Shown here one piece after another: positions 56,239-64,000 of a DNA stretch of 64,000 nt; position 1 is the stretch's first letter, and every line of letters begins with the position of its first letter. The translations under genes and the position numbers were made by a program. Below the pieces are notes generated by a model. The model did not search any database and had not been told where the DNA came from. It saw nothing but the letters and a program-made list of their open reading frames with translations. The stretch spans positions 457,788 through 521,787 of the forward strand of contig NW_019091543.1 in NCBI RefSeq assembly GCF_001949145.1. Reading direction: 5' to 3'. Source of the DNA: Acanthaster planci. Taxonomy: Eukaryota; Echinodermata; Asteroidea; Valvatida; Acanthasteridae.

Positions 56239-56743
56239 GAGTTTAAACCATTGCTTCGTTAGGTTATGGAGCATCTGTATGCCGGCGTGACGTTTTCGTC
56301 TTTACCCACTGGATATGGTAAGAGCTCCCATATTTCAAGCACTGCTGTTTTGCTTTGTCTATTCGGCCTTGATGAACTACTTGCTTGGTGTTGCTTCAAC
56401 GTCAGAATGTAATGGGACATTCTATGTGATTACATGTCCTTTCAGGTTCACCTTTGGTTTGACAATTGCATTATGGGAAGATTAGAGTGGATTCAGTCCT
56501 TTTATGTGCAGGTCTTCGGTCATGCCGCATCATGTGTAATCATACTCTGTATAGTGTAAATAAACTAATCAGAATGTAACAGAGTCAAGAAGAATCCTCA
56601 TTCTTTCCCCATCCGAACCTGGTAATGGTCAATCCGACCGTTACAAGAACCCTCCCCCACCAACAAGCATCATAGTTGTCATCTCACCACTTATTGCCCT
56701 CATGAAATACCAGATGGAAACATTGCGTAAGCTCTTGAGTTGA
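56239..56743 (+). pseudogene. RecQ-like DNA helicase fragments
   Basis: 56239-56400 reads EFKPLLR, a stop, VMEHLYAGVTFSSLPTGYGK with S: the Walker A motif PTGYGKS is at 56305-56325, preceded by a degraded RecQ-like F-K-P-x-x-x-x-V-x-x-L-x-x-G-x-D block. 56651-56743 reads PPTSIIVVISPLIALMKYQM then ETLRKLLS and a stop, matching RecQ motif Ia (VVISPLIALMxDQ). About 320 bp of unrelated sequence separates them and the later helicase motifs (DEAH, QFRPxY, motif VI) were not found. Likely a decayed or partly retrocopied RecQ-family gene fragment; real exons of a gene nested in this intron cannot be excluded but the stop in the first piece argues against it. Confidence 0.75.
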
Positions 56744-56759
56744 TGCCGTTTATTTGAAC

Positions 56760-57496
56760 CAGGGTTGTTTGATTTAAATCACTCGATTTAAATCATTGAT
56801 TTACAGCATGATTGAAATCAGCGGAAAAAATTTAAAAATCACCAATAAAAATCACTATTTTATTTCTTCATTTTTTCAAAGAAAAAAAAGTTAGGAACTT
56901 CAAAGAAAGTGCTCATTAAGTTAAACTTGTGCATTAACATTATGAGGGGCCAACATATTATGAAGCAATTTATATGTACATGTACTACTTGTAGGCTATG
57001 TTAAATTTTAAGTGATGTTCCTATAGTATGTATACCTGCACCGAATTAATCTCTTGCCTATGTACCATTAAGTTTTATTTGCTCATAAACAACTGTCATT
57101 AGCTGTTATATAACATTCTACATGTACGCAAATGCCCCCTGATTTACAGGCCATTAACAAAACCATTTTGTCTATGGTCAGAATAGCCACATCAGTGATA
57201 GCAAAGAAACAGTTCACATGTAATATACATGTATGTCTGTGGATGTAAATAAAGTATACATGTAGTGAGTGTCGTACATGTGAATGGTACCAGTAGTTGC
57301 AATAAAAAGGATTGAGAGTGAATTTGGGTTGTTTCAACCAAATGGTCATGATGATTTGGCCCAACTGTTACTTAGCTTATTAAAAATTCTATTTAAATAA
57401 AAAAATGACTTAAATCAACAAAATCTGATTTAAAATTTAAAAAAAAAAATCCGATTTTTTTTTATTTAAACAAAATCATGATTTTTATCAACCCTG
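56760..57496 (+). mobile_element. hAT-like element with CAGGGTTG ends, second copy
   Basis: A 737 bp AT-rich element: CAGGGTTGTTTGATTTAAAT at 56760 and TTTTTATCAACCCTG ending at 57496, with further inverted GATTTAAATCA-type motifs inside. It shares termini with 31187-32031 but the interiors look unrelated. No clear 8 bp duplication was seen. Confidence 0.65.
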
Positions 57497-58170
57497 TTTA
57501 TATCGGAGACTCATCTGCTTCGACTATTTACATGAAATTTACGAATGATGCATATCAGAAAGCTTATGAATAATTCGCCACAAAAAAACTCATAATCAAG
57601 TTGAAAAAGGCCTCGTGGCTGCGCCACTCGCCTGGTCCCCTATCCAGTCGCTTTGCAGTTACACACACACACAGCCATGAAGGCCTTGACGCAAGGCTAC
57701 CTGAATCAAGACTTTGGAGATAGAAATACAAAGTGTAACTTTGCACCCAAACAATCCACAGAATCGTCACGAACAGTGCGCCATTATCACGGCAGTTACT
57801 TGCGCAAATTCAGTAACATGGATTTATCAGAAACAGAAATCAGTCAGATTCAGCTGAGAGAAGCAGCTATATAAGTGGTCCTTGAACAAGTGTTAAAAAT
57901 AAACCATATTTTTCTGGTCAAAAACTCTTTAAATATAAACATCCGTTCGTAATTAACATGACGAAACCGATCTATTTAATAGATCAAATCCGTGTAACAC
58001 ACAGGGTATTTCAAGCGTAAGAAAAATAGCCTTTAATTATCACCAAACTAGCGGACATAAATTACCACTTAAAAGAGTTAAGGTTTAGTTAACATGTCAT
58101 TGATATTCATCCTAGTATTTAGTCGTCTAATCTTACTCATTCCTGGCCTCGATCTATACATATCTGTAAA
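57497..58170. other. Non-coding stretch
   Basis: No gene recognised; a short CA run lies at 57661-57673. Confidence 0.35.
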
Positions 58171-58237
58171 GGCCTTCCGGTACGGTACGGAAACTCAGAC
58201 AAGGAGGACCTTGTCTGAATTTCCGTACCGGAAGGCC
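58171..58237. repeat. Near-perfect hairpin, ~29-bp arms
   Basis: 58171-58204 and 58209-58237 are inverted: GGCCTTCCGGTACGG on the left and its complement on the right, plus CAGACAAGG / CCTTGTCTG at the loop. The left arm has an extra GTACG duplication. The loop is only about 4 bases. Confidence 0.85.
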
Positions 58238-58384
58238 ATTATAGATGTGTATCTCCTTATTTTAACCAGATCGTATGATCTGTTTCTTTGTACCTCTTAA
58301 GAACGACCGTACCTTACCTGGGTCGTATTATTTTCTTACCTTCCAGTGTGTCGTTAATCTATGGTGGCCCTGGCGGGACATCGC

Positions 58385-58620
58385 CAATCGGCAACATTGA
58401 TGTCAATATTTGCGACTAAATTTACGACCCACTCTTCGGTCGCAAACATTGACGCCAATGTTCACGACTAAAATTCACGACTAGCTCTCTGGTCACGAAT
58501 ATTGCCGTCAATATTCACGACCAAAATTCCCGAATCGCTCTTCAGTCGCGAATATTGATGTCAATATTGGCGACGAAATTCACGACTCGCATCTCCCGTC
58601 ACAAATATTGCCGCAATTTT
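58385..58620 (+). repeat. Minisatellite of ~58-bp units
   Basis: Four diverged units of the form AATATTGACGTCAATATT, then CACGACTAAAATTCACGACT, then CGCTCTTCGGTCGCG. Each unit contains a palindrome around GACGTCAATATT. Confidence 0.85.
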
Positions 58621-58794
58621 TTTATTTTCTCAGCAAGCTAGGCGTAGATGAAGCATTCATGCGCTCGCACAATGACCTACATTTTTCGGCTTGGTCTCAA
58701 GTCGTTATTCGGCTGGGCAGTTTGGGAACAACATTGAAAAGCAATTGCTGTGTCTGTAGCGGAGCAACTTCTCTCTCTACCTGGCTTGCTTGAA

Positions 58795-58940
58795 AAACGA
58801 AATTCGCGGCAGTATTGATTTTGTGACCGAAGATACGAGTCATGAATTTCGTCGAAAATATGTTGGCGTCAATATTCGCGACTGAAGAGCAAGTCGGGAA
58901 TTTGAGTTGCAAATATTGACGTCATTACTGACGATTGGTG
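58795..58940 (-). repeat. Inverted continuation of the 58-bp minisatellite
   Basis: The same unit appears on the opposite strand (ACGAGTCATGAATTTCGTCG, GGCGTCAATATTCGCGACTG, AAGAGCAAGTCGGGAATTT). With 58385-58620 it forms a large foldback around about 175 bp of unique sequence. Confidence 0.75.
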
Positions 58941-59199
58941 ACACCCCTCCAAAACCACTACATTAATCTGAATATTGTCAGAACCCCACGCTAACCTGAA
59001 GAGCCAATCGAGCAACATTATATATGACACAGAGACCGGCAGCGTCTTCCGGAAATGTACAGGTGCCCTCACCCTTGCTGAAGTCTGGTGTACTACATCG
59101 TAGCTTAAGATGTACAACCCTGTAATATTTCCAAGGTTGAGTAGAACTCAACAACTGATGATTTTTTGGGGAGTTGTTGCTCTGATGACTCGAAGCCGT

Positions 59200-60170
59200 G
59201 TTCATCTGCTCATGTTAAAATTGCTAACAGTTCAGAGCGTTATGCTGAGCTTATGGAGCTTTATAAGGAAGCGAACCCGATATCATTTTCTTATCGGCTT
59301 ATTGGCTTTTTCGCAATTTTGCGAAAACGGCATTCTTTTTTATTCTTTTTTTTGGGAGGGGGGCTTTTTCGCAGTTTTGTGATTTTGAATTCATCTCGTG
59401 TGGGTCAAATCACGTGACCTTCCTTCCGGTCGAAACCGGAAATGGGCTCATTGTTTAAAAGTGGTAATAGGTATCAAGTTGTTTTCACGGTGTTAGTCTG
59501 TTGGGGGTATAGTATTCTTCAAATCACGTACTGATGACGTCACCTAATTGTTGAGCGCCCTCGAGCGACAGGTTATGCATTTTGAATAGATGTCTGTGGC
59601 GAAGTTTGTCCGAATCGCCTGAAATTTACGTACGTGACCATCTTTACCCGGTCAACACATGTGTGAAGTTTGGGGCTGATGGCGTCATCAGACCGGAAGT
59701 TTCACTGAAAAATTCTTGTATTCTTCAAAAATTTGGTAAAAAATCAACCGTAAGAGATATAAGGGTGAATTATGCACGAGATGACAGCTAAAACATTGAA
59801 GTCAGCTGCTCGAAGTGCATAACTGGTGCACTTTTTCACACACATGAAGCGCTGCCGACAAAACCCCCTAAAATATAAATTGCCAACTCGAAAATCCATT
59901 AGCATGCTGTGCATATGCTACTGTGTGTGTGGACGCCCAATATCCACCTGCAATATAGGCGAGCGCACAGTGCGTACGACTGTAGAACTGACATTATACT
60001 CGGGACTTGGCAAAATGCCGACCACATGCTGCCGCGAGAAGATCGCATAGTATGGAACGCCAAATACGTCATCTATGGAAGAGGTATGTCGTAAATAGTA
60101 CATCATAATATCAACAGTTCCCACGAATTCTCCAAGCAAAGCTGACAAGATGCTGTCATTCCCCACACAA
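59200..60170 (+). repeat. Dispersed repeat family R39, copy 2
   Basis: Matches 39950-40690 in direct orientation, with blocks AATTCATCTCGTGTGNGTCAAATCAC, TGATGACGTCACCTAATTG, ACCATCTTTACCC and CATCAGACCGGAAGTT. A 3' part (GTGGACGCCCAATA, ATACTCGGGACTTGGCAAA) also matches. The 5' part carries CTTATCGGCTTATTGGCTTT. Confidence 0.75.
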
Positions 60171-61427
60171 ACTGAGTCAACTCCATGGACCGATTTTTAT
60201 TATAGAAATGAGAAAATGGTCGCCTTTATCAATCTCGACTTGCACGCGTTCTGTCGTTGTGAATGTGGATGTGCATGATGCCGTGAACGCCCCGACACCA
60301 GTAACAACAAGATTGGTTAGCTCTAAATGAATTATTCGTGTTTTACAAGCTTATTTCTATGTGATTGGTCCAAGATAAACTTAAATATTCATTATCCTAC
60401 GTAACTGCATATCGTACCCCCCCCAAAAAAAATCGTCAAAATGTGGATAAGGAAAGATGGATATTGAACCGGAAAGTTACGGGCCCAATAATGCAGTCTT
60501 TTTCACTTGACAAGCCATGCATTACATGCACACATATGCACACTATAACTACATAATACGGTACATGTATGCGCGCACAGCTTGCTCTGTGATGGGTTTG
60601 CCGTAGTGCATGGCCTCTTGCTATCCGGTTCGTAAGTGTGACGTCACTTCAGTTGAAACCGCGCCCACTGCACGTGCACTGCACACGATCGCCATTTACA
60701 TGGAACCGGAAGTTAACACGTCTTCAGCGATCGTCCAATGGGAGCCTGTAAATCGCTGCGCGTCCACCTTTGTGACGAAGTCTCTTACGAACCAGATAGA
60801 AAAACCCGACGAGATTTGATATTATATTCTTGTCGATATTCTGAGCTCGGTGCTAAGCAGCCCGTCCATATTTTTCTGACATTCCGAAGGGCCATTTACA
60901 CTCACGCAGCTATCTCGTGGTATAACAAACTTATTCGTTATACACGCTCATAGATAGTGAAGTTTTATTGGTTGCGAACCGATCACAATATATGTTACAA
61001 GTGCGCATGTATCATTCACGCGTCGCGCGCACTGGCGATGTTGCCGGGCCCCGAAAAATGATGGATCACGGTAATATTACCCAGAGTTGATGTGTCGCGT
61101 CAACTGCGTTGTACATGTAACTGTGTAACCTTAGGTACGCGGATGGATAGCCGCAATGGTACTTCTTCGTTCGTGGAATGGAACACGAGTACGCTCTGAT
61201 CACTGCTTCTGCGTTGATTGCCGTTGCTGTTTATGTAAAGCGCTGATGCGTCTCTATGCGTCTCTTCAATCTTGTCAGTACAGAATGCGCGAAATTTGCC
61301 GACCTAAACGCGCGTTATGATTGGCCAACGCGTTGCAAACTCTTGCTGGCGCACAATTGTGAATCGCCCGTATTGAGAATTCAAGTTTCCTTAAAGATAA
61401 TATTCCATGTTCCACTCGCGCTCGTAA
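60171..61427. other. Non-coding stretch with many CpG dinucleotides
   Basis: Between about 60590 and 61350 CpG is noticeably frequent compared with the flanks, including CCGGAAGTTAACACG and GCGATCGTCC. It may mark a regulatory region inside the intron. Short frames on the + strand (60610-60819, 61256-61459) have no motif. Confidence 0.35.
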
Positions 61428-61930
61428 TAGAGATATCTCTATTAAAACAGGGCGTATAATAGAGTTATCGCTGTTAGGAATAGAGATATCTCTATTAGGA
61501 ATAGAACTCTCTAAATCAGAAAGAGTGAAATTAGGGACAAGACGTTCTCGGAGTGAAAATCACTCTGAAGTTAGACTGAAAAAGGCTGAAAATAGCCCCT
61601 TCCAGTTGAAACTCGAGTGAAAGTTCTTTTGGAGTGAAGAAATTTCACTCCAATTCGTCTGGTCCTTAATTTCAATCGGAGGGATTGAATTTTCACTAGA
61701 ATATAGTAAATTGTTACTCTTTGAGATTTAGAGAGAAATATCTCTGTTAGGAATAGAGATATCTCTATTAGGAATATAGATATCTCTATTGATAATAGAG
61801 ATACCCGTATTAGGGATTGAGATATCTCTGTTCCTGATAAGGATCTCTCTATTAGGAATAGAGATATATTATGACTGGGTTATCTCTATTATGAATGCAG
61901 ATATCTCTATTAGGAATAGGGATATCTGCA
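61428..61930 (+). repeat. Palindromic satellite AATAGAGATATCTCTATTAGG, interrupted
   Basis: Units of about 20-22 bp built on the perfect palindrome AATAGAGATATCTCTATT occur at 61428-61506 and 61736-61925, several in tandem with small changes. A 229 bp element splits the array. Confidence 0.9.
61507..61735 (+). mobile_element. 229-bp MITE inside the palindromic satellite
   Basis: Ends CTCTCTAAATCAGAAAGAGT and ACTCTTTGAGATTTAGAGAG are inverted (20 bp, two or three mismatches). Inside, imperfect inverted GAGTGAAAATCACTC and GAGTGAAGAAATTTCACTC motifs and TAGGGACAAGACG / CGTCTGGTCCTTA extend the symmetry. No protein. Confidence 0.85.
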
Positions 61931-63875
61931 TACGCGGATTGAATGCTAACGTTGCACGCCATACTCTATGGTTGCACCATACATTATATGAGATTCCATC
62001 ATGACACTACCCGCATTACACATGATGGACCCATAGCTCAGCTGACCAAATTACGTAATGTGGTTGATATTATATTGCAGTAGTATTTGTAAAGTCTCAC
62101 GGGGAAGAGACTAGCTGAAGAGACGATTAAATTTCCCAGTGTCACGATAGGCATGGGTGTCGCGAGGGGGGGCAAGAGGGTTGAAAAAAATGGGAGAACA
62201 TAAAAACGTTGGGGAAAAACGAATTAAATAGAAGTAAGAGAGGAAATTGGGTGGAAGTCACGGGCTTGCTTTAAAAATATTGCCCCTCCACCCTTTAATG
62301 GGTTTATCATAAATTATCGAATCTCATATGTCATCAGGATTGTTTTATTCTTTTCCCATTACGTGTCAAAATATGGTTTTTCCCTACCCCGGAAAAAAGG
62401 GCGACGCCCATGACTAAAGGCCTACATTTATAAACCTGTAGTATGTCTTGTTTCACATGCTTTATTCTACCGAATTTCCTTCGAGAATGAAAACGATGCC
62501 CAGGGAAGAAGAAAGGGGAAAGATGGATCAGCGCTGACAGTGCGTCTATTTCAAGCACGTTATAAGGAGCTCATTAATTCATTTGAAGTATCAAATTTGG
62601 GGGGCGTATACTGAGCGAACGTGCCATCTGTTAGGTTCAACAGTTTGCAAAGGTACGACTGAACAAACGTTATTTCGATCCCCTGAGATTGATGATGTGA
62701 TCTTGTTGCACCAAGCGTCGAAGCAAACGTGATCAAACCAATTAAGAGGCAGGCGATGTTGGGGTGGCTTCTCGAGTATCCACCAATTACTGAGCATTTA
62801 ACAGATTAAAACTCCCCATTAAGTTATCGTTAATCATTTGATCAAAGATTTGGCTAAGTGCAATGGTGTTGCCACCGACGGGAAAGGCGAAGGACTGTTT
62901 AGAAAACCTCCCATGCAAGACCAGCATGACAGGCAGTGGTGGTACCCGAATCACTGAGATTGAGACGTTCTTTTTATTTCGAAGATCGATTGTTGTTTTA
63001 AATGACATATCAGAGACTTTGGGGCGTTCTGATCAGTCCAAAGCCTGTCATTTGGTTGATTATAAGTGGCCTTAAGCCCGATTAACATAATTATCTACTT
63101 CTGCGGGCCATTGTCATTTTTAATCGAAAATGATTATCTTGAAGTAGGCCTAAGTACATGTATAGGCTGGGTTTTAAACCCGTAGAAGGATGTGGACCGT
63201 GCACAACGGTTCACACAGAATGTTTTGTATTTTCTTATCATTAGGACTTTGCGGATCAATATTCTGATGGGTGCCACTTTGTCATCGTTGAGTATTTTTT
63301 TTAAATTAATTAATATGCAAATGAGCATAAGCCATGATGGAAAATACATGGTCTCCGTATGTAAACACTTTTGTTCAAACCAATTAAGGTCTTGTACCAA
63401 TATTTAAGGGTTATCGGATTTATGGGAACATTTCTAATCCGAGAGGGCATGTGGATTGTGCAAAATATGCAAACTATTAGCTGCCATTGTTGGAAATGTA
63501 ACGTTTATCTTATACCTTGGCAAGTGTTTGTCCAACCCACCTCATGAAGTGTCTAAGCCCGTGTTTCAGAGGCCATCAATATTGTTTTAAGCTAATGTTA
63601 CTCTGGTACAGTACACATTTTAAAGTTTAACGGATCAAAAATGCAAAGTAGAAACTCACGTTTGTTGGGTGACAGAGACAATGAACTTTAAATTGTGAAT
63701 ACCTTTATGTCAAAAGTGAGACAGAAAAAAATTCTCACGAATTTGAACGTGTCTGCCGTGTAAGTTTAGCTACCTTCTCAAATACCTTTATAGTATCACT
63801 TGATGGCATCATCATGATGTCATTGCAGAGAAAAAAATGTAAACTGCAACTCCAATGACGTTTTGATGTTTCTAG
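61931..63875. other. Non-coding intron sequence
   Basis: No gene or repeat recognised up to the splice acceptor at 63875. Confidence 0.4.
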
Positions 63876-64000
63876 GCAAGGTTGGTTTTAAGATCGAAAT
63901 TGACCCATTTGAGGAATCTACTGAAAAAAATCCAGAATCTAATAATGAAGCACCTGACAACGTCATGAATACCTCATTCCAATCAAATATGTCATCCTTG
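63876..64000 (+). CDS. Second coding exon of the eh1 transcription factor candidate (cut by window end)
   Basis: A T-rich tract and TTTCTAG end at 63875. Completing the phase 1 codon, the exon reads (G)KVGFKIEIDPFEESTEKN, PESNNEAPDNVMNTSFQSNM and SSL, 41 open codons to the last base of the window. The acidic, Asn/Ser-rich composition fits the disordered region between an N-terminal eh1 motif and a DNA-binding domain. There is no domain here to name the family; support is the acceptor, matching phase and an uninterrupted frame. Confidence 0.55.

Noticed and set aside
1-64000. CRISPR arrays, operons, riboswitches or bacterial genes
   Set aside because: Spliced exons, SINE/LINE/DIRS elements and gene spacing show metazoan DNA; no spaced direct-repeat array of CRISPR type is present.

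Overview
This is eukaryotic (metazoan) DNA. It has spliced exons with GT/AG borders and long introns, is mostly AT-rich, and is packed with decayed transposable elements. No bacterial or phage genes are present. Several DIRS-type retrotransposons, a tRNA-derived SINE, an L2-like LINE, many short inverted-repeat elements and very frequent TACATGTA palindromes fit a marine invertebrate. A deuterostome such as a hemichordate or cephalochordate is my best guess, with low confidence. The first bases (GATC) could be a cloning-site end.

Two host genes are supported, both on the + strand. (1) Five exons (15506-15620, 16589-16788, 17249-17407, 32301-32400, 35714-35982) join in frame to encode about 280 residues of the C-terminal coiled coil of a laminin gamma chain, ending at a stop at 35980-35982. 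Upstream exons were not found, so the rest of the gene lies before or outside the window. (2) An ATG exon at 48371-48476 encodes an N-terminal eh1-type repressor motif (SFFIRDILAD). A phase-compatible second exon starts at 63876 and is cut by the window end. Together they look like the start of a homeobox-type transcription factor (NK3-like or BarH-like) with a 15.4 kb intron.

The rest is mainly repeats. Positions 430-4660 (-) hold DIRS-type copy A, interrupted by a TTAA-flanked 0.58 kb element. Positions 9650-14250 (+) hold DIRS-type copy B, with most of its reverse transcriptase deleted. The 14.9 kb laminin intron 17408-32300 holds a hAT-like element (19167-20277), DIRS-type copy C (24827-30376, with inverted terminal repeats and an internal complementary region) and another hAT-like element (31187-32031). 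The last laminin intron holds a long-TIR element with an L2-like LINE 3' end and a small foldback element between its arms. Positions 37-47 kb hold foldback elements, a dispersed repeat family carrying CRE- and ETS-like motifs, and a three-unit tandem duplication. The transcription factor intron holds a degraded Ty3/gypsy element (53.5-56.2 kb), RecQ-like helicase fragments (56.2-56.7 kb), hAT-like and foldback elements, two minisatellites and a palindromic satellite with an element inside it.

No autonomous intact mobile element is visible: every reverse transcriptase or recombinase shows stops, frameshifts, deletions or lost catalytic residues. I found no convincing new biological system. 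The best leads are the transcription factor exon pair, the extended C-terminus of the laminin gamma chain, the TTAA-flanked short element family with two copies disrupting DIRS elements, and the RecQ-like fragments.
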